From an uncultured Prevotella sp. (GTDB taxonomy: Bacteria > Bacteroidota > Bacteroidia > Bacteroidales > Bacteroidaceae), in contig CALUGP010000021.1 in assembly GCA_944320195.1 (NCBI GenBank), positions 1-42,537 of the forward strand: 42,537 nt of DNA, read 5' to 3'. The notes below the pieces were generated by a model that saw nothing but the letters and a program-made list of their open reading frames with translations, had not been told where the DNA came from and did no database searches. The position numbers and the translations under genes were made by a program. The stretch's first letter is position 1. Each line of letters starts with the position of its first letter. Positions 15,251 through 26,368 of the stretch are shown one piece after another.

Positions 15251-15631
15251 ATGGCAGATATCAAAGCTATTGCTGAAGAATTGGTTAATTTGACAGTTAA
15301 AGAAGTAAACGAGTTGGCAACAGTCCTGAAGGACGAGTATGGAATTGAACCCGCTGCTGCAGCCGTTGCTGTTGCTGCTGGCCCTGCTGCAGGTGGTGCA
15401 GCTGCCGAGGCTGAGGAGAAGACATCTTTCGATGTTGTGCTCGCTGAGGTTGGCGGTGCTAAGCTCCAGGTTGTAAAGGCTGTTAAGGAGGCTTGTGGCC
15501 TTGGCCTGAAGGAAGCAAAGGATCTCGTTGACGGTGCTCCTTCAACATTGAAGGAAGGTCTGTCTAAGGACGAGGCAGAGAACCTTAAGAAGGCCATCGA
15601 AGAGGCTGGTGCTAAGGTAGAGCTTAAGTAA
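15251..15631 (+). CDS. rplL: 50S ribosomal protein L7/L12
   Basis: The flexible stalk protein that recruits translation GTPases. The 126-residue protein has the N-terminal dimerisation helices, an alanine/glycine-rich hinge (residues about 36-56) and the C-terminal factor-binding domain ([35 protein letters not shown]). A hairpin with a T-run follows and probably sets the high ratio of L12 to RNA polymerase. Confidence 0.98.
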   Translation: MADIKAIAEELVNLTVKEVNELATVLKDEYGIEPAAAAVAVAAGPAAGGAAAEAEEKTSFDVVLAEVGGAKLQVVKAVKEACGLGLKEAKDLVDGAPSTLKEGLSKDEAENLKKAIEEAGAKVELK

Positions 15632-15653
15632 TTCAAGGCTTCTTAAATATACG

Positions 15654-15691
15654 GGTTAAGATTCTCCCAGTCGGAGAGTCTTAACCTTTTT
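15654..15691 (+). terminator. Attenuator between rplL and rpoB
   Basis: A 14-base stem with one G-T pair (15654-15667 against 15673-15686) and a 5-base loop, followed by five Ts (15687-15691). This is a strong intrinsic-terminator shape inside an operon, so it most likely lets only part of the polymerases through to rpoBC. The remaining leader up to 15806 has further small hairpins, for example GGATG-cagt-CATCC at 15704-15717. Confidence 0.8.
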
Positions 15692-15806
15692 GTGTCTTAA
15701 CATGGATGCAGTCATCCACCGCTGTATCTGCCGGTAAGTTTTGATTGTGCTATTGCCGGCATGTTGTTTGGTAAGGTGGCATTTATAACGGTAACATAAA
15801 TCTGTA

Positions 15807-18800
15807 ATGGCTTCAAAAATTGTTGATAACAGAGTAAATTTTGCCAGCGTGAAAAATCCGATGCCGTATCCGGATTTTCTTGATGTGCAATTAAAGTCTT
15901 TCAGGGACTTCTTGCAGTTGGACACTCCGCCTGAAGAACGCAAGAATGACGGTTTGTATAAGGTATTCGCGGAGAATTTCCCTATCACCGATACGCGAAA
16001 TAATTTCGTTCTTGAGTTCTTGGATTACTATATCGATCCGCCTCGTTATACCATAGATGAGTGTCTTGAGCGCGGATTGACATACAGCGTACCCCTTAAG
16101 GCCAAGATGAAGCTGTATTGTACAGATCCCGACCATGAGGACTTTGGCACATTCATCCAGGACGTGTTCCTTGGGACGATTCCTTATATGACTGACAACG
16201 GCACATTTATTATCAACGGTGCCGAGCGTGTGGTGGTATCACAGCTGCACAGGTCGCCGGGCGTGTTCTTCGGTCAGGGCGTGCATGCCAACGGCACTGT
16301 GCTTTATTCGGCGCGTATAATTCCGTTCAAGGGCTCTTGGATCGAGTTTGCCACTGATATCAACAATGTGATGTATGCCTACATCGACAGGAAAAAGAAG
16401 TTGCCGGTAACTACTTTGCTTAGGGCTATCGGGTTCGAGACTGATAAGGATATCCTCCAGATATTCGACTTGGCTGAAGAAGTCAAGGTGAACAAAAAGA
16501 ATATGAAGGAGGCGATAGGCCGTAAGTTGGCGGCAAGAGTTTTGAAGAGTTGGAATGAGGATTTTGTCGATGAGGATACGGGTGAGGTCGTTTCAATCGA
16601 GCGTAACGAGGTCATCATGGAACGCGAGACTGAAATAACCAAGGACAATATCGACGACATTGTTGACAGCGGTGCTAATACAATCCTTTTGCATAAGGAT
16701 GCTGATGCTGCAAGCAAATATTCAATAATCTTTAATACTTTACAGAAAGATCCGAGCAACTCAGAGAAAGAGGCTGTCCTTTATATATACAGGCAACTTC
16801 GTAATGCGGATCCAGCCGATGACGCCAGTGCTCGTGAGGTTATCCAAAACTTGTTCTTCTCGGACAAGCGTTATGACCTTGGCACTGTTGGCCGTTACCG
16901 TATAAACAAAAAGCTAGGTTTGGATACGGACATGGATGTCCGCATCTTGACTAAAGAGGATATTATTGAGATTATAAAGTATCTCATCCAATTGGTTAAT
17001 TCGAATGCCACTGTTGACGATATTGACCATTTGAGTAATCGCCGTGTACGTACGGTTGGAGAGCAGTTGAGCAATCAGTTCTCGATAGGATTGGCCCGTA
17101 TGAGCCGTACCATTCGCGAACGCATGAATGTGCGTGACAACGAGGTGTTCACGCCGACTGACTTGATCAATGCGAAGACAATATCAAGCGTCATAAATTC
17201 GTTCTTCGGTACTAATCCGTTGTCGCAATTTATGGATCAGACCAATCCTCTTGCCGAGGTTACTCACAAGCGTCGTCTGTCAGCCCTTGGCCCTGGCGGC
17301 TTGTCGCGTGAACGTGCCGGATTCGAGGTGCGCGACGTACATTATACCCACTATGGCCGTCTTTGCCCGATTGAGAGTCCTGAAGGCCCCAACATCGGAC
17401 TTATTTCGTCGCTTTGTGTCTATGCAAAGATCAACGACCTTGGTTTCATAGAGACTCCTTATCGTAGGGTGAAAGACGGAATTGTGGATTTGGACAACGA
17501 CCACATTGTTTACCTCACGGCTGAAGAGGAGGAAGATCATATAATAGGCCAAGGCAACGCTCCGCTTAACGATGACGGCACGTTCATACGAGATGTCGTG
17601 AAGTGCCGTCAGGATGCTGACTTCCCTGTTGTGCCGCCGTCGGAAGTTGACCTCATGGACGTTTCGCCTCAGCAGATCGCTTCAATAGCCGCTGGCCTTA
17701 TCCCGTTCTTGGAACATGACGACGCCCACCGTGCGTTGATGGGTAGCAACATGATGCGCCAGGCTGTGCCTTTGCTTCATAATGAGGCTCCTATTGTAGG
17801 AACAGGTATCGAGAAACAGGTTTGTGTGGATTCACGCACAATGATTACCGCTGAAGGTGATGGTGTAATAGAGTATGTTGACGCAACGACAATACGAATA
17901 CTTTATGACAGGACGGAGGAAGAGGAGTTTGTAAGCTTTGAGCCTGCGCTTAAGGAATACAGAATTCCCAAGTTCCGCCGTACCAACCAAAATATGACGA
18001 TAGACCTCCGCCCGATTTGTGACAAGGGACAGAGGGTTAAGAAAGGCGATATTCTTACAGAGGGATATGCTACTGAGAATGGAGAGCTTGCTCTCGGACG
18101 CAACCTGCTTGTCGCATATATGCCTTGGAAGGGATATAATTACGAGGACGCGATTGTGCTGAATGAGCGTGTCGTGCGTGAAGACATTTTGACTTCTGTC
18201 CATGTTGACGAGTATTCACTCGATGTGCGTGAGACCAAGCGCGGCATGGAAGAGTTTACAAGTGATATCCCGAATGTCAGTGAGGAGGCCACCAAAGATC
18301 TTGATGACAACGGCATAATCCGTGTCGGTGCGCGTGTGGAGCCTGGAGACATTCTCATCGGTAAAATCTCGCCCAAGGGTGAGAGTGATCCTTCACCGGA
18401 GGAGAAGCTTCTCCGTGCCATATTCGGTGATAAGGCCGGTGACGTGAAAGATTCTTCTTTGAAAGCCAATCCTTCGCTGACAGGTGTGGTCATTGACAAA
18501 AAGTTGTTCTCACGTGCGGTTAAGACTCGTGCTTCAAAGCAGCAGGACAAGGTTGTCCTTGCCAAGATAGACGAAGAGTACGCAGCCAAAATAGACGATT
18601 TGAAAGACATCCTTGTGGACAAGCTTCTCGCTCTTACAGAGGATAAGACTTCGATGGGCATAAAAGACTATACCGGCGCCGAGATTATCACCAAGGGCAG
18701 TAAGTTTACAATTGCCCAACTTAAGAACCTCGAGTATGACGGCATACAGTCAAACAATTGGACCGGCGACGAGCATACCGACATGCTTGTCCAGAAGCTT

Positions 18801-19619
18801 ATAATGAACTTCATAAAGAAGTACAAGCTTCTTGACGCCGAACTTAAACGTCGTAAGTTCGCCATAACAATAGGTGATGAGCTGCCTTCAGGCATACTTC
18901 AGATGGCCAAGGTGTATGTGGCAAAGAAACGTAAGATCGGTGTTGGCGACAAACTTGCCGGACGCCACGGAAACAAGGGCATCGTATCGAAGGTTGTGCG
19001 CCAGGAAGACATGCCGTTCCTGGAGGACGGACGTCCTGTAGATCTTGTGCTCAATCCCCTTGGCGTGCCGTCTCGTATGAACCTGGGACAGATTTTCGAG
19101 GCCATTCTTGGAGCTGCGGGCAAACGTCTTGGCGTGAAGTTTGCAACACCCATTTTCGATGGCGCAAAATTGGATGATCTCCAGGAATGGACAGACAAGG
19201 CCGGTTTGCCGCGCCTGTGTTCAACACATCTTTATGATGGTGAGACAGGAGAACAGTTCGACCAGCCTGCCACTGTCGGCATAACTTACTTCCTCAAACT
19301 CGGTCACATGGTAGAGGATAAGATGCACGCCCGTAGCATCGGTCCGTATTCGCTCATCACGCAGCAGCCGCTTGGAGGTAAGGCTCAGTTTGGTGGCCAG
19401 CGTTTCGGAGAGATGGAAGTCTGGGCTTTGGAGGCATTCGGCGCAAGCCATGTGCTTCAGGAGATACTTACGATAAAGTCGGACGACGTTGTTGGACGTT
19501 CAAAGGCTTATGAGGCGATAGTAAAGGGTGAGCCTATGCCTACGCCTGGAATTCCGGAGTCACTTAACGTGTTGCTGCACGAACTTCGTGGTCTTGGCTT
19601 GAGCATAACTCTTGACTAA
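15807..19619 (+). CDS. rpoB: DNA-directed RNA polymerase subunit beta
   Basis: The catalytic beta subunit, 1270 residues, a normal Bacteroidota length. The rifampicin-binding region begins near residue 466 ([20 protein letters not shown], then [20 protein letters not shown]) and looks wild type, with no classic resistance substitution seen. Later markers are the [14 protein letters not shown]-like segment, [20 protein letters not shown], and the C-terminal [20 protein letters not shown] that interlocks with beta-prime. It follows the attenuator and is 39 bases ahead of rpoC. Confidence 0.99.
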   Translation: MASKIVDNRVNFASVKNPMPYPDFLDVQLKSFRDFLQLDTPPEERKNDGLYKVFAENFPITDTRNNFVLEFLDYYIDPPRYTIDECLERGLTYSVPLKAKMKLYCTDPDHEDFGTFIQDVFLGTIPYMTDNGTFIINGAERVVVSQLHRSPGVFFGQGVHANGTVLYSARIIPFKGSWIEFATDINNVMYAYIDRKKKLPVTTLLRAIGFETDKDILQIFDLAEEVKVNKKNMKEAIGRKLAARVLKSWNEDFVDEDTGEVVSIERNEVIMERETEITKDNIDDIVDSGANTILLHKDADAASKYSIIFNTLQKDPSNSEKEAVLYIYRQLRNADPADDASAREVIQNLFFSDKRYDLGTVGRYRINKKLGLDTDMDVRILTKEDIIEIIKYLIQLVNSNATVDDIDHLSNRRVRTVGEQLSNQFSIGLARMSRTIRERMNVRDNEVFTPTDLINAKTISSVINSFFGTNPLSQFMDQTNPLAEVTHKRRLSALGPGGLSRERAGFEVRDVHYTHYGRLCPIESPEGPNIGLISSLCVYAKINDLGFIETPYRRVKDGIVDLDNDHIVYLTAEEEEDHIIGQGNAPLNDDGTFIRDVVKCRQDADFPVVPPSEVDLMDVSPQQIASIAAGLIPFLEHDDAHRALMGSNMMRQAVPLLHNEAPIVGTGIEKQVCVDSRTMITAEGDGVIEYVDATTIRILYDRTEEEEFVSFEPALKEYRIPKFRRTNQNMTIDLRPICDKGQRVKKGDILTEGYATENGELALGRNLLVAYMPWKGYNYEDAIVLNERVVREDILTSVHVDEYSLDVRETKRGMEEFTSDIPNVSEEATKDLDDNGIIRVGARVEPGDILIGKISPKGESDPSPEEKLLRAIFGDKAGDVKDSSLKANPSLTGVVIDKKLFSRAVKTRASKQQDKVVLAKIDEEYAAKIDDLKDILVDKLLALTEDKTSMGIKDYTGAEIITKGSKFTIAQLKNLEYDGIQSNNWTGDEHTDMLVQKLIMNFIKKYKLLDAELKRRKFAITIGDELPSGILQMAKVYVAKKRKIGVGDKLAGRHGNKGIVSKVVRQEDMPFLEDGRPVDLVLNPLGVPSRMNLGQIFEAILGAAGKRLGVKFATPIFDGAKLDDLQEWTDKAGLPRLCSTHLYDGETGEQFDQPATVGITYFLKLGHMVEDKMHARSIGPYSLITQQPLGGKAQFGGQRFGEMEVWALEAFGASHVLQEILTIKSDDVVGRSKAYEAIVKGEPMPTPGIPESLNVLLHELRGLGLSITLD

Positions 19620-19658
19620 AAATTGAACTCTTTACATAACAAATATAACATAAGAAAT

Positions 19659-22600
19659 ATGGCTTTCAAGAAAGATACAAAGATAAAGAGTAATTTTACG
19701 AAGATCACCATCAGTCTCGCGTCGCCTGAGGAGATCCTCGAAAATTCATATGGTGAGGTCACTAAGCCTGAAACCATAAACTACCGTACTTACAAGCCTG
19801 AGCGCGATGGTCTGTTCTGTGAGAGAATTTTCGGTCCTACAAAGGATTACGAATGCGCCTGCGGAAAGTACAAGCGCATAAGATATAAAGGTATAGTCTG
19901 TGACCGTTGCGGTGTGGAGGTTACAGAGAAGAAAGTGCGCCGTGAGCGGACTGGACACATAGAACTGGTTGTGCCGGTGGCTCATATTTGGTATTTCCGT
20001 TCTTTGCCAAATAAGATAGGATATCTGCTTGGTCTTCCAACAAAGAAACTTGACGCTGTTATTTATTACGAGAAGTACATCGTAATCCAGCCTGGTGTCA
20101 TGGAAGGGAAGAAAGACTCGGAAGGCGTTGAAGTGAACGGTTCACACAAGATGGACCTGCTTACTGAGGACGAGTATATCGACATAATGGACAATCTGCC
20201 AGACGGCAACGAATATCTTGATGACAGCGATCCAAATAAGTTCATAGCAAAGATGGGTGCAGAGGCTGTTTACGATTTGCTGGTAAACATCGACCTTGAC
20301 TCTTTGTCGTATGAACTTCGTGACCGTGCCAACAGCGACTCGTCACAGCAGCGTAAGACTGAGGCGTTGAAGCGCTTGCAGGTTGTGGAGGCTTTCCGTG
20401 GCAGCCGCAACGTAAATAAGCCGGAATGGATGATTATGAAAATAATTCCCGTCACTCCGCCTGAACTTCGTCCGCTTGTTCCGCTTGATGGAGGACGCTT
20501 TGCCACGTCTGATCTCAACGACCTTTACCGCCGTGTGATAATACGTAACAACCGCCTCAAGAGGCTTATGGAAATAAAGGCTCCCGAGGTGATTCTGCGT
20601 AACGAGAAGCGTATGTTGCAGGAGGCTGTTGACAGTCTTTTCGACAATTCCCGTAAGAGCAGTGCCGTCAAGAGTGAGTCAAACCGTCCGTTGAAGTCGC
20701 TTTCTGATTCGTTGAAGGGCAAGCAGGGACGTTTCCGCCAGAACCTTCTCGGTAAGCGTGTCGATTATTCAGCACGTTCTGTCATCGTTGTTGGTCCGGA
20801 ACTGAAGATGGGCGAATGTGGTTTGCCCAAACTGATGGCTGCAGAGCTTTACAAGCCGTTCATCATCCGCAAGCTAATTGAGCGCGGAATCGTCAAGACT
20901 GTAAAGAGTGCCAAAAAGATAGTTGACCGTCGTGAGCCGGTCATCTGGGACATTCTTGAGAATGTGATGAAGGGTCATCCCGTGCTGCTTAACCGTGCGC
21001 CGACGCTTCACCGTCTTGGTATCCAGGCTTTCCAGCCCAAGCTGATTGAAGGCAAAGCCATCCAGCTTCACCCGTTGGCATGTACTGCGTTCAACGCGGA
21101 CTTCGACGGCGACCAGATGGCCGTACACCTTCCGTTGAGCAACGAGGCCGTGCTTGAGGCGCAAATATTGATGCTTCAGAGCCATAACATTCTCAACCCT
21201 GCCAACGGTGCGCCTATCACCGTGCCGTCGCAGGATATGGTGCTCGGACTTTATTACATCACGAAGATACGACCGGGCGCCAAGGGCGAGGGACTTACGT
21301 TCTACGGACCCGAAGAGGCTATCATTGCCCATAATGAAGGGAAGTGTGATCTGCATGCCCAGGTCAAGGTCGTGGTCAAGGATGTTGACGAGGAAGGCAA
21401 TTATTACAACCACATGGTCGAGACTTCTGTCGGACGTGTCATCGTTAATGGCATAATTCCAGACGAGGTCGGCTTTGTCAACAAGATCATTTCGAAGAAG
21501 AGCTTGCGTGACATTATTGCCGATGTAATCAAGGCTGTTGGTTTTGCCCGTGCCTGCGAGTTCCTCGATGGAATCAAGAATCTCGGTTATCGCATGGCAT
21601 ACCTTGCCGGACTTTCGTTCAACCTCGATGACATCATCATTCCGAAGGAGAAGGCCGAGCTTGTAGAGAAGGGTAACGAGGAAGTTCGCCAGATTACCGA
21701 TAACTACAACATGGGCTTCATCACCGACAACGAGCGTTACAACCAGGTTATCGATGCATGGACACACGTCAACAACGAGCTTGGTGATGTTTTGATGAAA
21801 GAGATGACTGAGGCAGACCAGGGTTTCAACGCCGTTTACATGATGCTCGACTCCGGAGCCCGTGGTTCTAAGGACCAGATACGTCAGCTTGCAGGTATGC
21901 GTGGACTTATGGCCAAGCCGCAGAAGGCCGGAGCCGAGGGCGCGCAGATTATCGAGAATCCGATTCTTTCCAACTTCAAGGAGGGTATGAGTGTGCTGGA
22001 GTATTTCATCTCCACCCACGGTGCCCGTAAGGGTCTTGCAGATACCGCCATGAAGACGGCCGATGCCGGTTACCTTACACGTCGTCTTGTTGATGTCTCT
22101 CATGACGTGATAATCACGGAAGAAGATTGCGGAACCCTCCGCGGCCTTGTCTGCACGGCGTTGAAGAATGGAGACGAGATAATATCCTCGCTTTATGAAC
22201 GCATACTTGGACGTGTGTCGGTTCATGACATAATACATCCTACTACAGGTGAGCTTATAGTTTCAGCCGGAGAAGAGATAACAGAGCCGATAGCCAAGAT
22301 AATAGAGGATAGCCCCATCGAGAGTGTCGAGATTCGTTCGGTGCTCACTTGCGAGAGCAAGAAAGGTGTCTGCATGAAGTGTTACGGACGCAACCTTGCT
22401 ACCAGCCGCATGGTTCAGAAGGGTGAGGCTGTCGGTGTCATTGCCGCGCAGGCCATCGGTGAGCCGGGAACTCAGCTTACGCTCCGTACATTCCACGCCG
22501 GTGGTGTGGCTGCCAACGCAGCTGCCAATGCGTCTATCGTTGCCAAGAACGACAGCCGTATCGAGTTCGACGAGCTTCGTACTGTTCCGTTTGTTGAGCA

Positions 22601-23993
22601 GGGAGAGAATGGCGAGGTTCAGTGCGAGATGGTTGTCAGCCGTCTGGCCGAAATCCGTTTCGTCGATCCAAATACCAACATCGTGTTGTCAACACTTAAC
22701 GTTCCTTATGGAAGCTCGCTTTATTTCAAGGGCGGTTCGGTTGTCAAGAAGGGCGACATCATCGCCCGTTGGGACCCGTTCAATGCCGTTATCGTCACCG
22801 AATATGCCGGTAAACTGAAGTTCCGCGATGTTATCGACGGTGTGACGTTCCACTCTGAGACAGACGACACCACAGGTCTTACAGAGAAGATCATCACCGA
22901 GTCTAAGGACAAGAGCAAGGTGCCGACCTGCGACATTCTTGATGAGAACGGCGATGTGATCGGAACGTACAACTTCCCGGTAGGCGGTCACGTCGTAGTA
23001 GAGGACGGACAGGTTGTCAGAACCGGTGCCACACTCGTCAAGATACCTCGTACCGTCGGCAAGGCCGGCGACATCACCGGAGGTCTTCCACGTGTCACCG
23101 AGTTGTTCGAGGCGCGCAATCCGTCCAATCCCGCCGTTGTCAGCGAAATCGACGGCGAGGTTACCATGGGTAAGGTCAAGCGCGGTAACCGTGAGATCAT
23201 CGTCACTTCAAAGACTGGTGAGCAGCGCAAGTACCTCGTTTCGCTGTCCAAGCAGATTCTTGTACAGGAACACGATGCCGTGCGTGCCGGCACGCCGTTG
23301 TCTGACGGTGTGATAACCCCGAACGACATCCTCGCCATCAAGGGCCCGACCGCTGTTCAGGAGTACATCGTCAACGAGGTGCAGGATGTTTACCGCTTGC
23401 AGGGTGTTAAGATTAACGACAAACACTTTGAGATTATCGTGCGCCAGATGATGCGCAAGGTGCAGATCAACGACCCGGGTGACACCACCTTCCTTGAGCA
23501 GGAGATTGTCGACAAGCTCGACTTTGCAGAGGAGAACGACCGCATCTGGGGCAAGAAGGTTGTCGTTGACGCTGGCGACAGCGAGACGCTTAAGCCGGGC
23601 CAGATAGTTACCGCACGCAAGTTGCGCGACGAGAACTCGACGCTGAAACGCCGCGACTTGAAGACCGTGCAGGTGCGTGATGCCGTTCCGGCCACGTCTA
23701 CGCAGATTCTCCAGGGTATCACGCGTGCCGCTCTCCAGACAAAGAGCTTCATGTCGGCCGCTTCGTTCCAGGAGACGACCAAGGTGCTCAACGAGGCTGC
23801 CATCCGCGGCAAGGTGGACTATCTTGAGGGTATGAAGGAGAACGTCATCTGCGGTCACCTCATCCCGGCTGGTACCGGTCTGCGTGAGTTTGACAAGATT
23901 ATCGTCGGCTCCAAGGAGGACTACGACCGCATGCAGGCCAACCGCAAGAATGTGATTGACTACAGCGAGAAAGAGGCTGTCGAGGCTGAGTGA
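19659..23993 (+). CDS. rpoC: DNA-directed RNA polymerase subunit beta-prime
   Basis: The largest polymerase subunit, 1444 residues from the ATG at 19659; an in-frame TTG at 19623 would add 12 unconserved residues and is rejected. The N-terminal zinc site has C66, C68, C81 and C84. The catalytic magnesium is held by D481, D483 and D485 in [12 protein letters not shown]. The trigger-loop region ([18 protein letters not shown]) and the second zinc site ([15 protein letters not shown]) are intact. A perfect 51-base palindrome starts 20 bases after the stop. In relatives, as I recall, DUF3467-rpsL follows directly; here those genes are 13 kb away. Confidence 0.99.
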   Translation: MAFKKDTKIKSNFTKITISLASPEEILENSYGEVTKPETINYRTYKPERDGLFCERIFGPTKDYECACGKYKRIRYKGIVCDRCGVEVTEKKVRRERTGHIELVVPVAHIWYFRSLPNKIGYLLGLPTKKLDAVIYYEKYIVIQPGVMEGKKDSEGVEVNGSHKMDLLTEDEYIDIMDNLPDGNEYLDDSDPNKFIAKMGAEAVYDLLVNIDLDSLSYELRDRANSDSSQQRKTEALKRLQVVEAFRGSRNVNKPEWMIMKIIPVTPPELRPLVPLDGGRFATSDLNDLYRRVIIRNNRLKRLMEIKAPEVILRNEKRMLQEAVDSLFDNSRKSSAVKSESNRPLKSLSDSLKGKQGRFRQNLLGKRVDYSARSVIVVGPELKMGECGLPKLMAAELYKPFIIRKLIERGIVKTVKSAKKIVDRREPVIWDILENVMKGHPVLLNRAPTLHRLGIQAFQPKLIEGKAIQLHPLACTAFNADFDGDQMAVHLPLSNEAVLEAQILMLQSHNILNPANGAPITVPSQDMVLGLYYITKIRPGAKGEGLTFYGPEEAIIAHNEGKCDLHAQVKVVVKDVDEEGNYYNHMVETSVGRVIVNGIIPDEVGFVNKIISKKSLRDIIADVIKAVGFARACEFLDGIKNLGYRMAYLAGLSFNLDDIIIPKEKAELVEKGNEEVRQITDNYNMGFITDNERYNQVIDAWTHVNNELGDVLMKEMTEADQGFNAVYMMLDSGARGSKDQIRQLAGMRGLMAKPQKAGAEGAQIIENPILSNFKEGMSVLEYFISTHGARKGLADTAMKTADAGYLTRRLVDVSHDVIITEEDCGTLRGLVCTALKNGDEIISSLYERILGRVSVHDIIHPTTGELIVSAGEEITEPIAKIIEDSPIESVEIRSVLTCESKKGVCMKCYGRNLATSRMVQKGEAVGVIAAQAIGEPGTQLTLRTFHAGGVAANAAANASIVAKNDSRIEFDELRTVPFVEQGENGEVQCEMVVSRLAEIRFVDPNTNIVLSTLNVPYGSSLYFKGGSVVKKGDIIARWDPFNAVIVTEYAGKLKFRDVIDGVTFHSETDDTTGLTEKIITESKDKSKVPTCDILDENGDVIGTYNFPVGGHVVVEDGQVVRTGATLVKIPRTVGKAGDITGGLPRVTELFEARNPSNPAVVSEIDGEVTMGKVKRGNREIIVTSKTGEQRKYLVSLSKQILVQEHDAVRAGTPLSDGVITPNDILAIKGPTAVQEYIVNEVQDVYRLQGVKINDKHFEIIVRQMMRKVQINDPGDTTFLEQEIVDKLDFAEENDRIWGKKVVVDAGDSETLKPGQIVTARKLRDENSTLKRRDLKTVQVRDAVPATSTQILQGITRAALQTKSFMSAASFQETTKVLNEAAIRGKVDYLEGMKENVICGHLIPAGTGLREFDKIIVGSKEDYDRMQANRKNVIDYSEKEAVEAE

Positions 23994-24012
23994 TGACCAG
24001 CTCTGACTGCAA

Positions 24013-24063
24013 CATGGCGAAAGGGCCGTCCAAACGTATCGTTTGGACGGCCCTTTCGCCATG
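24013..24063. terminator. Perfect 24-bp palindrome after rpoC
   Basis: Bases 24013-24036 are exactly the reverse complement of 24040-24063, with only TAT between them. The stem runs CATGGCGAAAGGGCCGTCC inward. There is no T-run on the plus side. It lies between the convergent rpoC and pectate lyase genes and could end both transcripts. Its GGGCCGTCC core resembles the dispersed GGCCGTC repeats. Confidence 0.75.
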
Positions 24064-24125
24064 TTTGGACGGCTCAAACGTATTGTCCGGGCCGTTGATT
24101 CACTGTCATTCCTGTTCTTGTTCCG

Positions 24126-26270
24126 TCATCTCTTTTTGATGAATTTCTTTCCGTCACGGATGTATATGCCCGGGGCCAGTGGCTCTTTCACTTCCATGCC
24201 CTGCATGTTGTATGTCTTTCCGTTGCCGGGTTTGCTGTCAACGGTGATGTCTGTTATTCCCGTTGCAGTCTCGGGATAAAGCGTGATAATCCATACACAC
24301 TGGTTGTCGCCTCCTATGCGTAAATGCAGACTGCCCTTGGCATTGTTGTCAAGGACTATTTTGTGTGTCACTGATTGGTCTCCGGTGCGTGACGGATACA
24401 GGTAGTCGGCCGCTGTGAATGTATTGTCGCCAAGCTCGCTCAGGTAAGCAGTCTGGTCGTCGCCGTTGCAGTATCCGGTAATGGCCACAGCTGAAATCTC
24501 GATGCCGTCAGGTATGTTTATGGTGTAGTCGCGGTTGCGTGAGAACTTGATTCCTGTTATTCCGCAGTCAGAACCGTCGGAGTAGTCTCCTTTTTCCGGC
24601 GTTATGCTGAAGCCGTTGGTGAACTGCCAGTTGTTGTTTTCGTCGGTGCCATTGTAAGTCAGAGGAGACAATTCATATTCCGTTTCAACGGGTTCTTCGC
24701 CCACATATCTGTCTTCTCCCATCACTTCGCCGCCGGCCAGTTGTCCTTCGGTTATGTCGGCGACAAGGCTGTTGAGGTAAATTTCAAGGTTTGTGTATCC
24801 GTTGCCGCTGTCTTCAGCACCGTCTTCAGGATTGTTCGGGTCAAGCCCATTTGCCGTTTCATAGCCGTCGGGCATGCCGTCCCCGTCGGTGTCAGGCTGC
24901 ACTTCGCTCTGCTCATATGTCAGTTCCGGCCATGGGCTCCAGTCTGCAGGAGCATTGTCGGGGCGGTTGTCCTCTGGTGTGTTGATCATTCCAGGGTTGT
25001 TGTCGTAGTGCTTTCCGCCGTCTTCGTATCCGCTGCCCGTATACGTGGCTGTCCCGTTTTCCGTGTCTTCGATTATGAATTGGTCATACGAGTCCCTTAC
25101 CTTGCTGCATCCTGCGTATTTGATTACGCGGTCATAAGCGTCATTTGCAGAGTGGGTAGTTACATGGACAAACTCTATCGGCTTGACAAGCTTCATCTGT
25201 CTTTTCACTTCGTCCGTGTAAGTGTAGTCAACCTTTTCGTCGTTCTTTGTCTGGTTATACACGCCGTAGGCCCAGTTGTCTTTCGTCACATCGTCATATT
25301 TTGAGTTCACGTTGCCGTCGATGTAGAATGTGCCCCATTTGTGAAGGGTCGGCTCATATTCATGGTATTCGGCGACATATTCGTTGGTCCTTACGCCGAT
25401 TGCGGCAATTCGCCTTTGTATTGTTTTTGCGTCACGCTTTGCAGTGCCCGGCCCCGGCTTGTAATAGTTGTTCACTATGTTTACGTTCATGGCCTCGCCG
25501 CCGTAGCATCCGTTACCGGCCCAGTTGTAGAACACGTTGTTGCGCATGTCGAGCCGTTCGTCAAGCTGTGTAGTGTAGCGCGGTCCGAGGCGTGGTACGC
25601 GGCTCTCGTGGTGGGCCAGCAGGTTGTGGTGGTAAGTCACGCCCGAGCCTCCCCAGTTGCCTCCGTATCCGTGGGCTCCTTTTGAATGGCCTGAAGCTTG
25701 GAGGCTTTGCGCCGCTATGCACCATTGCACGGTGGCGTTGCGCACACCGTATACGGACAGGCATTCGTCTATGCTCCAGCTTACCGAGCAGTGATCCACC
25801 ATGATGTTCTCCTTGTCCATTCCGCCAAGGCCGTCCCATCCGTCGGCGTTCTTTTCGGTGACATACTTGTTGCCGAGGCGGAAGCGCATGTAACGTATTA
25901 TCACGTTGTTCGCTTCTATCTGGAACGGATTGTCCGCGATGCATATTCCATCGCCCGGTGCGGTCTGGCCGGCAATGGTGACGTTGCCGTTTTCAAGCTC
26001 CAGCGGTGTCTCCAGATGGATGGTGCCGGCCACGTCGAACACTATCGTGCGCGCCCCGGCCTCGCTGCATGCGGCACGGAACGAGCCTTCGCCACTGTCA
26101 TTGAGGTTGGTTACATGTATTACCTTGCCTCCGCGTCCGCCGGTGGTGTATCGGCCAAAGCCTTCTGCTCCGGGAAAAGCCGGAGTCTTTTCCACTTGCT
26201 GGGCCATGCACGGTGTTGATGCGAACATGGCCGTGGCAAGTAGTAGTGAATGAAGAATTCCTTTTATCAT
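24126..26270 (-). CDS. Secreted pectate lyase, polysaccharide lyase family 1 type
   Basis: Cleaves de-esterified pectin by beta-elimination. The 714-residue protein has a Sec signal (ending MAQQ, about residue 24), then a right-handed beta-helix domain that opens PAFPGAEGFGRYTTGGRGG, the usual PL1 start in Bacteroidota. The catalytic-site region HESRVPRLG contains R224 and R227, one of which should be the catalytic arginine. Calcium ligands are suggested by DGWDGLGG and VDHCSVSWSIDE. A thrombospondin type 3-like calcium repeat (DTDGDGMPDGYE) is near 458-490. The last 35 residues (YNMQGMEVKEPLAPGIYI, ending FIKKR) resemble a type IX secretion C-terminal signal. It is the second gene after the CE8 gene on the minus strand. 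Confidence 0.9.
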   Translation of the reverse strand: MIKGILHSLLLATAMFASTPCMAQQVEKTPAFPGAEGFGRYTTGGRGGKVIHVTNLNDSGEGSFRAACSEAGARTIVFDVAGTIHLETPLELENGNVTIAGQTAPGDGICIADNPFQIEANNVIIRYMRFRLGNKYVTEKNADGWDGLGGMDKENIMVDHCSVSWSIDECLSVYGVRNATVQWCIAAQSLQASGHSKGAHGYGGNWGGSGVTYHHNLLAHHESRVPRLGPRYTTQLDERLDMRNNVFYNWAGNGCYGGEAMNVNIVNNYYKPGPGTAKRDAKTIQRRIAAIGVRTNEYVAEYHEYEPTLHKWGTFYIDGNVNSKYDDVTKDNWAYGVYNQTKNDEKVDYTYTDEVKRQMKLVKPIEFVHVTTHSANDAYDRVIKYAGCSKVRDSYDQFIIEDTENGTATYTGSGYEDGGKHYDNNPGMINTPEDNRPDNAPADWSPWPELTYEQSEVQPDTDGDGMPDGYETANGLDPNNPEDGAEDSGNGYTNLEIYLNSLVADITEGQLAGGEVMGEDRYVGEEPVETEYELSPLTYNGTDENNNWQFTNGFSITPEKGDYSDGSDCGITGIKFSRNRDYTINIPDGIEISAVAITGYCNGDDQTAYLSELGDNTFTAADYLYPSRTGDQSVTHKIVLDNNAKGSLHLRIGGDNQCVWIITLYPETATGITDITVDSKPGNGKTYNMQGMEVKEPLAPGIYIRDGKKFIKKR

Positions 26271-26368
26271 GATGTCTTGTTTTTAGTTGAACGGGTAAAA
26301 AGCCCTTACGGCTTGCCGCGTGGCGTATGGCGTGCCAAGCGTGGCGAAGCCGCAGGGGAGAGCTTCTG
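26271..26368 (-). other. Spacer between the CE8 and PL1 genes with a weak terminator-like hairpin
   Basis: On the minus strand AAGCC (26310-26314) and GGCTT (26300-26304) form a five-pair stem followed by Ts. It is too weak to be sure of. With only 98 bases and no TAnnTTTG box seen, the two genes are probably one transcript with partial attenuation. Confidence 0.35.

Noticed and set aside
19623-19658. Upstream TTG start for rpoC
   Set aside because: The added 12 residues lack the usual N-terminal pattern, while the ATG at 19659 gives the expected MAFKKD-type start.
20874-22238. 454-codon open frame on the minus strand inside rpoC
   Set aside because: It is entirely antisense to a certain gene and its composition is that of a codon-bias shadow.
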